Origin: Gnetum montanum
Taxonomy: Eukaryota > Streptophyta > Gnetopsida > Gnetales > Gnetaceae
DNA: 64,000 nucleotides
Direction of reading: 5' to 3'
Assembly: GCA_015680685.1 (NCBI GenBank)
Contig: MNCI01007902.1
Coordinates: 107,777-171,776, forward strand
Shown here: positions 46,701-56,634 of the stretch, in pieces
How the letters are laid out: the number at the start of each line of letters is the position of its first letter
Numbering within the stretch: position 1 is the first letter of the stretch
Position numbers and translations under genes: made by a program
The notes under the pieces: generated by a model
The model's input: the letters and a program-made list of their open reading frames with translations, nothing else
Database searches by the model: none
What the model was told of the DNA's origin: nothing

Positions 46701-47027
46701 GGCCAATTCATCCAGGTAATCATGGACCCCATCATCATTAAGATGGAACCTGATGACAAGTGAACGCTATCAACACTCGACCGAGCATAGCCAATGTCAC
46801 ACAGCAAAATAGAGATGTGAAACTCACCCGCCAACACAATAAACGGTCCCCTGTGGGTTCAGAAAATACATTGCCATATGGCACGCAAGGTACAACGTGT
46901 TGAAGGGATGATAACACTAGTATACTAGTATGTCCCAAATCTAGGCCAAGCACCTCAACCCTATGAAGTGTTGAGAAGACCCTCCTCTTGGCTTGCCTGA
47001 AGTTGCATCGTCAAAAAGATATCTCAT
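43733..47027 (-). pseudogene. Multi-exon antisense gene of Tat-1, function unknown
   Basis: A long protein-like reading runs antisense to gag and can be followed only by removing introns. The exons (minus) are about 47027-46828, 46749-45395, 45280-44951, 44877-44740 and 44646-43733, or roughly 980 codons. The introns 46827-46750, 45394-45281 and 44950-44878 each start GTGAG, end CAG, measure 78, 114 and 73 bases, and join in phase. A fourth ends TTTCTACAG at 44647. The text is coherent, for example LASFYNNFRTKGWLYKEW, VPAAKMLSLVNSFSGQASRF, LFGVPNDG, WAEFLCNGLQGEILGLREQM, PSLPRMELWDEIPNKFTFV and KIFEWGKAQRDDKHTYKQEN. The last exon is charged and helix-prone. Stops sit at CAG/CAA/CGA positions. 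I do not recognise the family. Tat-lineage elements are known to carry extra ORFs, some antisense. A captured host gene is the alternative. The 5' end may be lost at 47242. Confidence 0.7.
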
Positions 47028-47242
47028 GATGCCCCGATTTGCCCCTGGCTGCAAAGCCTCTATCATCTGGATGCACGTGCCTCATCTGAGGAGGACCAAA
47101 CCATGAGACTAAACTGGCTAAGGAAGAATTATAGGAAGTCTCGTGCCCCATCCCTAAACTAAACCAGTTGACCTCCCAAACATATCGAAGGAGGGGGAAC
47201 GTTGGCCATAGGCCCGCCTACATGACACAAGACTCCTTCCAG

Positions 47243-47648
47243 ATTTCTGGTCATGTGCATGTCCAAGTACATCACATTCAAATAAAGATATCGTACAATT
47301 ACCAGCATCACACTGCAGGCATGCACTTGGGAAAATAATCTAACTCCTACAAAAAAAAAATGCAAGAGATTTTCTACAATTGACAAAAAGGTACCTAAGA
47401 GTGGTGGAGGGCCACTTATTTATAGGCTAAAAATAGACTTTGCGTAAACGGGGCCACGTCGATGCATGGGTGGATGCATCGATGGGGCCGCATATACGTG
47501 GTTGTGTATACAGGGCCCCGTATACGTGGCCTAGTTAACGTAGCCCTAATATTAGGGATCCAATAACTGGGCCTAACAAACCATATCTTGTCTCAGGGCT
47601 CCGATAACAAGGCTCTAATAACTGGGCCTAACAGACCATGACTCATCA
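47243..47648 (-). repeat. Truncated 3' LTR of Gypsy-2
   Basis: It matches 51891-52269 at high identity (shared GTCATGTGCATGTCCAAGTA, CTTATTTATAGGCTAAAAAT and CGTATACGTGGCCTAGTTAA). The match ends abruptly at about 47243, where the Tat-1 sequence begins. Confidence 0.88.
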
Positions 47649-47660
47649 TACCCCCATGAC
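47649..47660 (-). promoter_or_regulatory. Polypurine tract of Gypsy-2
   Basis: On the minus strand GTCATGGGGGTA precedes the LTR start TGATGAGTC, equivalent to TTGTGGGGGTA in Gypsy-1. Confidence 0.8.
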
Positions 47661-49390
47661 TGAATAATAACTTGTCCTCAAGTCAAAGAAAGTGAGGAAC
47701 AAGTTTAATTGATTCCACAGTGGATAGGTATGGGGTTATTGATTTACTGGGAATTTATTCATGCCACAGTGGAGGATTAAACAAAATTTGGACATAAACA
47801 AAAAAGATAAAACTTGTGGAACTCATGGGGTTCTCAGTAGTGGTGGCTCCTCCATGGGTGTCTTTCCTTTATCCTATGCATCAGGCTTTTGAGATTGATA
47901 CCATTGAAGAAGCACCTAATGTTTCTCCTCTTCTATTTGAGGATTATGAGTCGTCCATGCTAATGTTCCAATGTTTAATGAAGTCTGCACTTTTCATGGA
48001 CACGGCAGCTGCGGGAACACTTGATTGGCCTTGACATGCCATGTCACAAATAGCCATCCTTCCTCTTCATAGGCTTAGGTCCTACCCTCTCCTCCATTTT
48101 CTTGGATAGATTATGTAGTAACATGAGTTTTATGATGGATGCTGAATGACTGCCTTCTTTTCTACATGTTCTACATGAGGTCCTTGGCCTCTACCTCCCC
48201 CAAGTCATTCAGTTGCACCTTGAGAAGGTCCTCCTTGTTGTCTTCTTTTAGGGGCCATCTATAATCACACAAGGATCAATTGTTAGTAAGGTTATTGAAA
48301 AAATTTGAATGATTTCATACCTTACTCATTGCCTTTAATAAATGTTGCATTCTTTACTTAGTATGATTTTAGAGTTAGAAATTTGTCAAGGAAGTTGCCC
48401 CAAAAGTTGAATCTTGAACCTAGTTTTGAGGAACATTTGATAAAATAATGACAAAGGAAAAAATAGATTTGGCAATGAAATAATCAGAGGGTATAAGATG
48501 ATGTGAAGGTGTGCAACAAGTACAAATTACAAAAGTCAAGCAAGTGGGTCCTCCCAAAAGCAAGTTCCAACCTATATGCCCTTGCGTAACCACACCTTAA
48601 GATGTCCGTAGGCACTAGAAGGGTTAAATGTAATCTATACCAATGCAACAAAACACACACATGTCGATACCACTATGATGAGGTATGAATTCAATGTTAT
48701 ACAAGACACAAGTCACAAATACATGAATAGCGAGATGGAATGAATCGGAGAAGGGATTGCAGAGATTGGGACGTGAGGTAACTAACTTAGGGCACAATGA
48801 ATCTTGAGTGTAGGGCATGATTAATGTGTCATTAGCCCATCGTTCCAAAATCAATATCAAGTCCATTCCTCTGATCAGTGACATGGCATTGTTTCATCCA
48901 ATGATGGACAACCATAAGAGCACCATGACAGCAAGGCATATGATCACTTAGCGTTTTGTGCAAGGGAGGAGTGACTTGGAATTTCTTTGCAGCATAATTT
49001 TTGTTTGGACACTTTGGCAAACTCTTTTTTTTTTTTTACTATTGGGTGCCTTTAATACTCTTACTCCCATTTTTTATTAGATCTACAAGGATCTTAGTAC
49101 AACCAAGTTGCATGATAGCACCTACAGATGTCACCAAAGAGAATCCACAAGTCCCCTTGATGTCACACCCTAGCCATTCCATCTTCGTCCATCCTTCTTT
49201 GCTCTAGGCATAATGAGCACAAAATTACTTTAAGTTTTAATGATGTCAAGAATATCATTGTACCTAGAGTAGAACCTCTTATTAATAGAATGGTTGGGTG
49301 GATGTGATGGACTCGTTGTTCAAATAATTAGTCACCTGAGACTTGATAGCATAGAACAACACCTCAACCAACGAGTCACATGAGTGTTTT
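47661..49390 (-). other. Interior of Gypsy-2 without recognisable genes
   Basis: About 1.7 kb separates the end of gag from the polypurine tract. Neither strand gives protease, RT or integrase motifs. The pol genes of this lineage would need about 3 kb, so they were lost or never present. Confidence 0.55.
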
Positions 49391-49399
49391 ATTCNTGGT

Positions 49400-51196
49400 A
49401 CTTATGACCAAAAGATGGTATGCAAGGATCAACATGTCTCCCCATGTGGCAATATTCATTGGTCCCCATGGTTGTTGGCATATTGAGTGTTGGCCTTGAT
49501 AAGGTAACATGAGGCATTGGGTTTGAAGAGGAAGATGCATCACAATGTTGTATTTCTATTGAGTTGGTGGATGCAATGGTTTCTGAACTGTGGTGTCCCT
49601 TTCGACGATCACGTCTAAAGAAGGGACGCCTTCGATGTTGTGAAGGACCTCCACTACTATTGATAGTAGCAGCACAAGTAATGTTTGCAGGTTGGTGCTG
49701 TGGTGCAAAATCTTCTAGCTTAGCTGGCAGTGATGTAGAAGGGGGTGAAGTATGAGAATATTGAGGTTGAGAAGAAGTTTAAGGCACATGAGGTGGTGAT
49801 CTTGTTGGAGAGGACATGGGTGGATAGTACTTGGAAGAATTATAATGATGAGGTGAGGTAGAGGATGTTGATCTTATTGGAGAAATAGGGTGTTGAACAT
49901 AATAAGCATTTGGTGTTAGGACATATGAAGGGTATGGTCTAGTTGGCAGTGGCCTCCACTATGACTCAGGTTTTTGCCACTATGGTTGAACCTGATATTT
50001 TTGTACGAACTATGGATGTAACATTCCTTCCTAATGCTCATGTAAATGTGACAAAACTAGACATTGGTCTTTGGGGTGATCATACAGACAAACGTTACAT
50101 TGATATGTATGATTGGCAGTTGAGTCCTTATCCTTATTCTCTTCTACCCTTTGTTTCAATTGTCGTGTGGTGTCCTGTCTTGTTTCTCGATTTGGCATAG
50201 TTCTTCCTCTAATAATGTTGGCATATTCTCCACATCTTTCATGTACCCAGTCCGTTATCTTATTGATATTTGCTTCAATTTCATCTAGTGATTGTAGGAT
50301 TGGCAAAGATGATTCACATCCTTGAAGTGAGTGGATTTCTCCTCTTCATGATCATGGACCCTTGGTAAGTTGAGATTTTGGTCCTGTTCAGAACTTTCAA
50401 CTTTCTCCTAGTTGGCTATTTCTCCTTCTTCTTTTGCTACCCACTTAATAAGCTCTTGGAATTGATGGGTTCATAGCTCATATAGTTGACCTCAAGTGTA
50501 CATCCCTAGGATCTCCCTTGTTTCATTATGAAGCCCATCTATGATATGGTACATTAGCCTTCCCTCGGAGAACCCATGGCCTAGGAAGTTGTTTAACAGT
50601 GCAAAACATCTTTCTAAGGCCATGTCCAAGGGTTCATGCTATGCTTGTTTCCATTCTTGGATTTGTCTCCTCAAGGCTAACACTCTTGCATAGGTTTGAT
50701 ATCTTTCGTTGAAAAGTTCTATCATTGTTGGCCAACATCGAATTGATTTTGGTTTTAATGACCTATACCATACTTTTGCTTGGCCAACGATTGTCAGAGG
50801 AAAGAGCTTAATTTTTTTCCACCCATTATCAATATTGTTCCATGTACAGGCATTGTAGAAGGCTTGTAAATGTTGTTGCAAATCTAAATCATAGCCCCCT
50901 AAAAACTTGGGAAAGTTTTTTAAATCAAGCATGGGTAGAAAACTTTCCTTACAATGCCTACAGGCTATTTGAATAGCCTCTTATATTTTCATTAAGCTTG
51001 TAGTGGCCAAGAGGGGTTCATCGTCATCGAGTAAGTTATGCTTTCATGCATTGGGATGATGTTGTCTTCATTTATGTTTATAAGAAATCCCCACCTCAGG
51101 TTGCGTACTCCAATCTTCATTGTCATAATATTCATTGGTTCTCCAATGAATTGCCTCACTAGATGTGGCATTATTATAGTCTTGTAGGAGAGACAT
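49400..51196 (-). pseudogene. gag of Gypsy-2
   Basis: The ATG at 51196 begins MSLLQDYNNATSSEAIHW. The capsid core reads FPKFLGGYDLDLQQHLQAFY, TIVGQAKVWYRSLKPKSIRC and MIELFNERYQTYARVLALRR, typical of the plant retrotransposon gag domain. EPLDMALERC and YHIIDGLHNETRE follow, then WVAKEEGE. After a frameshift comes a knuckle-like CNVCLYDHPKDQC, and then a Pro/Ser-rich tail to about 49.4 kb. It has the same architecture as Gypsy-1 gag. Stops and one frameshift inactivate it. The knuckle spacing, CX2CX3HX4C, is one residue shorter than the usual CX2CX4HX4C. Confidence 0.83.
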
Positions 51197-51317
51197 GGTT
51201 GTAAATTTGTGTGTGATTTAATTACAATTATTATTATTATTTTTCTGAAAGATATATCATTAAGGATTTGTTACAACAATCTTGTATGATGTAACTAATC
51301 TAAATAACTAGCACCAT

Positions 51318-51334
51318 CCCCAGCAACAGCACCA
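51318..51334 (-). promoter_or_regulatory. Primer binding site of Gypsy-2, tRNA-Asp type
   Basis: On the minus strand TGGTGCTGTTGCTGGGG starts two bases after the LTR. It equals the tRNA-Asp complement TGGCGCCGTTGCCGGGG with three C-to-T changes. Athila-group elements use tRNA-Asp. Confidence 0.82.
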
Positions 51335-51335
51335 A

Positions 51336-52269
51336 TGATGAGTGGTGAGGTACCCCTACACTCAACCATATGAATACAAGCATTCACACACGATCCGATC
51401 GAACTCCATGGACAGGCTAGTTGTGGTATCTAGATCATTACACATTGATCATAGTTCACTGTCTTCCCACTTGAACTAGTATTTTCTTTGTCATGTATGG
51501 TTTAGTCCAGAGTGAGGGATATGATGTGATCCTAAACTAATGCTAATCCTAAAGACAATGGAAAATAATCTTGATTAAACTAATGAGCAATAGGAAATGA
51601 GTCTTAGCTAGCCTAAGTGCGATGAGCATCCATTTTGTAATTATCCGTACACATCTTAGACCTCGTGCACAACTACTACTGGGATTACCAAGTGTAGATC
51701 CTAGGTATGCTACTGGGTTACCAAGTAGTCACACTTAAATGCTCATGATTAAGTCGTACTCATTCTGCAGTTAACAACAAGAATATTAAATGATGATAAA
51801 GAAATATTAACTAAGAAAATAATAAATAACAATAAAAATTAAACAATCAAAACTAAGTGAATGCTACAATGATGAAGTAATCTTGATCTTTATTTCTGGT
51901 CATGTGCATGTCCAAGTACGTCACACTCGAATAAAGGTGTCGTACAATTACAAGCATCACACTACATGCATGCACTTGGGAAAATAATCTAACTCCTATG
52001 GAAACAAAATGCAAGAGCTTCACTACAATTGAAAAAAAGGTACCTAAGAGTGGCAGAGGGCCCCTTATTTATAGGCTAAAAATAGACTTTGCGTAAATGC
52101 GGCCGCATTGACGCATGGGTGGATGCATCGATAGGGCCACGTATACGGGGCCTTGTATACGTGGCCTAGTTAACGTAGCCCCAATATTGGGGATCCAATA
52201 ACTAGTCCTAACAAACCATATCTTGTAGCAGGGCTCCAATAGCTGGACCTGATAGACCATGACTCATCA
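51336..52269 (-). repeat. 5' LTR of Gypsy-2
   Basis: A 934-bp LTR runs, on the minus strand, from TGATGAGTCATGG to ACCACTCATCA. It has a TATAAATAAG box near 52065 and repeated GTATACG words upstream of it. Confidence 0.88.
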
Positions 52270-53073
52270 CCTTCTTTCATGGTTGTGGGTCTCTCTGGAT
52301 TGCCCACACCTTCAATCGTGACTGTCCTGATGATCCCTTCTATTTTTTTGGTCATGTTGATCACCTCCATCATGGTCATGCCCTACGTGGCCACGATCTA
52401 AGCTAGATGAAGATGATGATGATGATGATGAAGGGGAATAGGAAGGAGAACTTGCATCATGTCGATGCCTATCACCCTTTCTTTGATGATCACAACCATG
52501 ATCGCGATCGTAACCTCCATTTTCCCCCTTATCATGACTTGCTCCTCCAAATACATTTTTGTCACTGGATTTGTTCTGATCAAAACCTGTATTATCAATT
52601 TTGGATTGCACATTCTGGTTAAGGGCCCCTTGAACGAAGTCAAAGATAAGAGTATCACCAAAGGAAAATCCCCCAGAGAAGTGTTTGCCTCCATCCAATG
52701 AGCCAAGCAGAGGTGGAAAAGTATTCAACCCCTTACCCTTCACAAGCTTGTGTTGGTGCTCTAACTAATGATCCCTTAACCTTTGTGATTTAGTGGGATG
52801 ATAATCCCTTGAATCAGGATCTTGAATCTCATACTCCTTGTGAATATGTTGAAGTCCATGTCATGCAAGCAATAGTTGGAGCATAGTTGGAACAGATCGA
52901 TCTGATGGTAACACAATGTTGTCTTCCATGTCACACCACTACAACATTTCATCTTGATGTAAGATGAAGGTGAAGTCTGGTACATACTCATCGAGATGAC
53001 CAGATACCACCTACTATTGTTAAGGCACCTGGTTTGCCCTAGGCGAAGATAGAATTCTATGAGAAGAAGACAT
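52270..53073 (-). pseudogene. gag-like N-terminal reading frame of Gypsy-3
   Basis: The frame starts MSSSHRILSSPRANQVP at 53073 and includes GHLDEYVPDFTFILHQDEM, IHKEYEIQDPDSRDYHP, GLNTFPPLLGSLDGG and GFSFGDTLIFDFVQGAL. It ends in a strongly polar tail with ten consecutive Ser and many Asp, His and Arg residues. A few stops occur at Gln/Trp positions. The place just after the primer site argues for gag, but I see no capsid core before the frame is cut at 52270. The tail could have bound nucleic acid in place of a knuckle; that is a guess. Confidence 0.55.
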
Positions 53074-53221
53074 TTTATGTTAATGAATCTCTATGAAATT
53101 TGCGGTTAGGATTTAATTCAGTTGAGATAATAATTATTGTTATAATATTCATCTTTTAAGGATTGAACAATGAGGTTACTAAGTTTCACTAAGTTTAGAT
53201 AGCGCACATAGAACTAAAGTT

Positions 53222-53237
53222 CCCAACAACAATGCCA
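53222..53237 (-). promoter_or_regulatory. Primer binding site of Gypsy-3, tRNA-Asp type
   Basis: On the minus strand TGGCATTGTTGTTGGG lies one base after the LTR. It is a decayed form of TGGCGCCGTTGCCGGG. Confidence 0.7.
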
Positions 53238-53238
53238 A

Positions 53239-54107
53239 TGATGAGCAACGAGGTACCCCTATGCCCAACCATATGAATGATAGGTGTTCACATGTGATCT
53301 GGTCAAATTTTGCAAAATTTAATCACCAAGTGCACTAAAGCTAAATAGTGAGTTCGTGTTATCCATTCGTTGTCTTCCTAGTCTCACTTGTGAAATGCAA
53401 GTGTATAGTTAAGTGCGATTGAGGCATAAGATTTTATTTTATGTTTTATCAATTTTCTTACCTAAAAATAATAATTAAAGTGAGAGTAACTAAATGCTAA
53501 GTAAACTATGGTCTAATCTAGCCTAACACTAGTAACCATCCCCACTTTCTGAACACATCCTAAACTTTGTGTAAACACTACTGGGTTGTCAAACGCTAAC
53601 CGTTTCTGAGCTACCAAGCATCACACATATGTTTGAAGGGGTCATTCTTGTGTATTTTAATGAGTTTCTTAATTAATCAAAATTAATTACTACATGAATA
53701 ACATTAATTTAAATTTCATGAAATCACAATATGTAAATGCATAAAGAAAGAAAGTCTCGAGTGCTACAAGGATGAATCAAAGAGCTCATCTTTATTGCCA
53801 ACACAATGGTGTGTTAAGGTACATCAATGCTTGAATAAAGATTTTATCACCCTTAGACTTTCTGGTGCAAGCACTTGGAAAATATTGTAACTCTCAAATG
53901 AACAAACTGCAAGAGTTTTACTACTTCACTGCAAAAAAACTACTCCTGAATCATGTTCCCAAGGGCTGTATTTATAGGCCCAAGAGTAACCCTATGATAT
54001 CGCATGCTCGATATCGCATCTTGGGCCATGATATCACATACCTAATATCACGTATCCAATATTGTGACCACTCCGATATTGGATCTTATAAAAAACATGA
54101 TTCATCA
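53239..54107 (-). repeat. 5' LTR of Gypsy-3
   Basis: An 869-bp LTR runs, on the minus strand, from TGATGAATCATG to GCTCATCA. It is homologous to the Gypsy-1 3' LTR. It has the TATAAATA box at 53976-53969 and a group of GATATC palindromes at 53990-54085. Confidence 0.88.
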
Positions 54108-54990
54108 CCAACATTCTATAGAAGAACCATCAAAATTTAAAATTTTAAGTTACTTATCTATTTCCTTACCTTTGATGCTAGTTTGATTAAGGTTCTTTCC
54201 TTTACATGCTAGAATCCTCTATACTCTTCTTGTTATGAGAGCTAGTTGATCATCACTATTTTCTTCACATTCTAAAATCTCCTTTCCTTTTAAGGAACTT
54301 TTAAGTGATATCGGCTTCTACTTGATAGCACCTTCACTTATGAGATTCATATCATACACTACAAGTGCACTTTGTAGTTCTTTAAATTTAAGTACAAAGA
54401 AATCTCTAATTTCTTCTATGGTAGTAATTTTTTATCTAAATTTAAACTGTAAACTTTTAATAATCTTAATAATAACTTCACTTTTAGTTAAGCTTTTCCA
54501 TGTTCCTCTAATAACTACTACTATGTCACTGGCCCTAGAAAAATAATCTTTGATTCTTTCTCCTTCCTTTATTTTTAACTTTTATTGTTCACTTTGCAAG
54601 ACTAGGAATTTAGCTTATGTAACTACTAAGGTTCCCTCATAAGTAGCTTCCAAAACTTCCCAAATTTCTTTGGCATTTTTTCACCTTGCTACTCTATTAA
54701 ATTCAAGTTTACTAAGATCACAATAAAGAAAATTTTTAGCTTTTGAATTAAATTTAAATTTTTTCTTATCTTTATCAGACCATTTACTTATTGGTATCAT
54801 AGTGCCTATTGTCTGTTAATGGATTAAGTGTATCTGTCTAGTATGGACTACCATACTTCAAATTCCATGGATTCAAAAAATCCTTGCATCTATACCTTTT
54901 AGTATGCTAACCAATCCCATCAAAAATTGATAGCTTATTGTAAGATGATCCCTTCATAATTCACTCCTGAGTTATTATACTCACACCAAG
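54108..54990 (-). pseudogene. gag of Copia-1 (5' half)
   Basis: Minus-strand reading gives LEFNRVAR, AKEIWEVLEATYEGTLVV, KFLVLQSEQ and KIKEGERIKDYF, the pattern of copia gag (UBN2-type) proteins. KSLTKSEVIIKIIKSLQFKF and then IEEIRDFFVLKFKELQSALV follow. The frame is cut at 54107 by Gypsy-3, and the knuckle-containing remainder is at 36.9 kb. Several stops occur at Trp/Lys/Gln codons. Confidence 0.82.
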
Positions 54991-54997
54991 AGTACCA

Positions 54998-55011
54998 GTG
55001 CTTTGATACCA
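54998..55011 (-). promoter_or_regulatory. Primer binding site of Copia-1
   Basis: On the minus strand TGGTATCAAAGCAC lies next to the LTR end. It matches the initiator-Met site TGGTATCAGAGC with one change. Confidence 0.85.
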
Positions 55012-55013
55012 CT

Positions 55014-56064
55014 TAAAGATCGAGAACTTAGAGGGGGTGAATAAGTCCAAGCAAACAATACCTAATTCTTGCATAACTTTGTATGTGGTTTCCCAACTTG
55101 GGTATGCTTACACTTAAAGGGTAGAACCCTTGCATACTTATGGACTTTGTTCCTTCAAAATGTGATTTCAAGGACATCATAAACTTTACAAGTTAAGCTC
55201 TATAGCTCTGTAAGGGATTTTTTCTCTTAGAAACACATCCTACCCTCCAAGATCCCAACAAGATATAAGTCTTTAAAATCAATGTCTTCCCACAAGAAGC
55301 ACATCAACCCTATAGGGTAGACAAAATCTAGCCCCTCAAGGCTTACAACAAAAAAAGAAAATATCAAAGAAGAAATGCATTGAACTTCAAATCCCTACTT
55401 TGAGATACACAACAAAATATAACAAATGATAGAGAATTAAGGTTCTTAAACTTCACAAAAATATATATAATTTCTTGCTTAATTTCTTGATGAAGGCTTG
55501 CATTTTTCCTTTGAAGATGTTTTTCTTTTATAGCCTTGTTCTCCTCCATTTTCCTATTGAAATCCTTACAATGGCTAGAAATGGCTAGTTGAGACATCTT
55601 TTGTGAGGCCTAAAATGTCTCAATGTTTTTTCCTACCTTACAGGGGAGACATCTTGTTGAAAGCCAAGATTTCTTGTGGTAGACATCTTGTCTCAAGATG
55701 AGACATCTTTTAAGTTTGAAAGACATCTTGCCTAAAACTAGAGTTCTTGGTAAAGACATCTTCTATGTTTGAGAGATATCTTGCTTAAAATCAAAGTTCT
55801 CAGCAAGGACATCTTCTGGGATCAAGAGAAATCTTGACAAGCTACAAGATGTCTTCTCTTGGCTTGGAATGTCTCTAGTCCTCCTAATATCCTTTCGATT
55901 CCTCACATCTTCACTTAGACCCCATCATTCCAAGTTATCCGTTCTTGCTCTTTTCCTGGTCTCATTCATGTCTCAAGATTAGCTTCCTTAGGCTTGCAAA
56001 GTCTTACAAAACACATTGATCAATTCTCCATTTTTCAAATTTTTAACACACCAAAGGATCAACA
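55014..56064 (-). repeat. 5' LTR of Copia-1
   Basis: A 1051-bp LTR begins, on the minus strand, TGTTGATCC and is homologous to 26384-27428. AGACATCTTG/AGATGTCT words cluster at 55590-55870. Confidence 0.87.
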
Positions 56065-56335
56065 ATACTAAGATGGTAGAATTAAAGTTACTTTTAGTTT
56101 TATCTTAGTGGGAAGTCATCTTCTTATGCTGTTTTTATGAAGATTGGTGAGGTGGGGATGAGTAGGTGATAGAAATGATGTTGGATCTTAAAAATATAAT
56201 GTATTATAAAGAAAATATTAGAGTACAAGACAAGAGAAGAATCAAAGAGAGGTTAACTTTAGCATAATATATAAGAAATGACCAAATGATTTTTGGGATG
56301 CATTAAATGTCCTAGAACTTGAAACTCTATTAACA

Positions 56336-56449
56336 ATATTTACTTTAAAGAGATATAGTCTAGAAAACTTTATAACTTAACATTACCTACTAGAATTATA
56401 TCCATAATTTGAAGCTTTCAAATCAAGAGTTTTATCACTAGGCTAACAA
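56336..56449 (-). mobile_element. SINE copy (tRNA-derived)
   Basis: On the minus strand GTTAGCCTAGTGATAAAACT (box A) is followed by TTATGGATATAATTC (box-B-like) and TAGTAGGTAATGTTAAGTTA. It shares an end near GTAAATATT with the next copy. Confidence 0.7.
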
Positions 56450-56609
56450 CTAATCCTAAAAAATATTTCCTTTGGTGTAATAAAAGGATTAAATATTATC
56501 CTCTTTTTAGAATTGCCTTATGGGATTTTACTTTTTCCTAAATGCTTCTTGATGAGACGCGACTTGCACTAGGCCGCGATATCGCATCCCNATAAACTAA
56601 ACTAAACAT

Positions 56610-56634
56610 TTATATATATATATATATATATATT
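56610..56634. repeat. (TA)n microsatellite
   Basis: About twelve TA units. Confidence 0.9.

Larger units (their letters stand above)
36918..47242 (+). mobile_element. Tat/Ogre-lineage gypsy element with gag-protease only and an antisense gene (Tat-1)
   Basis: The left edge coincides with a sharp rise in GC content inside copia gag. The order is a putative 5' LTR with a TATA box, primer site, a leader with five tandem repeats, gag-protease in plus, and a long spliced-looking frame in minus. RT, RNase H and integrase are missing. The protease end (RFNLILGRSWLAQLGAV, then EIHLPYKGREVIIHSDG) and the gag knuckle (YHQLCGHTTNYC) are of the Tat/Ogre type. The 3' LTR is absent. The element stops abruptly at about 47242 against a truncated LTR of another element. 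It is non-autonomous and decayed. Confidence 0.75.
47243..52269 (-). mobile_element. Athila-like gag-only element (Gypsy-2)
   Basis: On the minus strand it has a complete 5' LTR (52269-51336), a tRNA-Asp-type primer site, gag, about 2 kb without recognisable genes, a polypurine tract, and a 3' LTR of which only the first 406 bases remain (47648-47243). The LTR ends are TGATGAG...CTCATCA. No protease, RT or integrase is visible, so it would have been non-autonomous. It sits inside the gag-like region of Gypsy-3. Confidence 0.85.
52270..54107 (-). mobile_element. 5' part of an Athila-like element (Gypsy-3)
   Basis: A 5' LTR (54107-53239), a primer site and the first 0.8 kb of a gag-like frame remain. 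Gypsy-2 starts at 52269. The rest and the 3' LTR are not present before copia resumes at 36.9 kb, so part was deleted. The LTR belongs to the same family as that of Gypsy-1. The outer flank CCAAC (54108-54112) has no visible partner. Confidence 0.8.
26384..56064 (-). mobile_element. Sirevirus-like Ty1/copia element split by nested insertions (Copia-1)
   Basis: The parts of one copia element occur in correct minus-strand order across 29.7 kb. These are the 5' LTR (56064-55014), an initiator-Met primer site (55011-54998), gag (54990-54108), then after a 17-kb insert the rest of gag and pol (36915-33600), then after a 5.9-kb insert a polypurine tract (27442-27429) and the 3' LTR (27428-26384). 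The two LTRs are about 80-85 percent alike by eye. The outer flanks are GTACT (26379-26383) and ATACT (56065-56069), a target duplication with one transition. Without its inserts it measures about 6.5 kb. All frames are broken. Confidence 0.85.
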
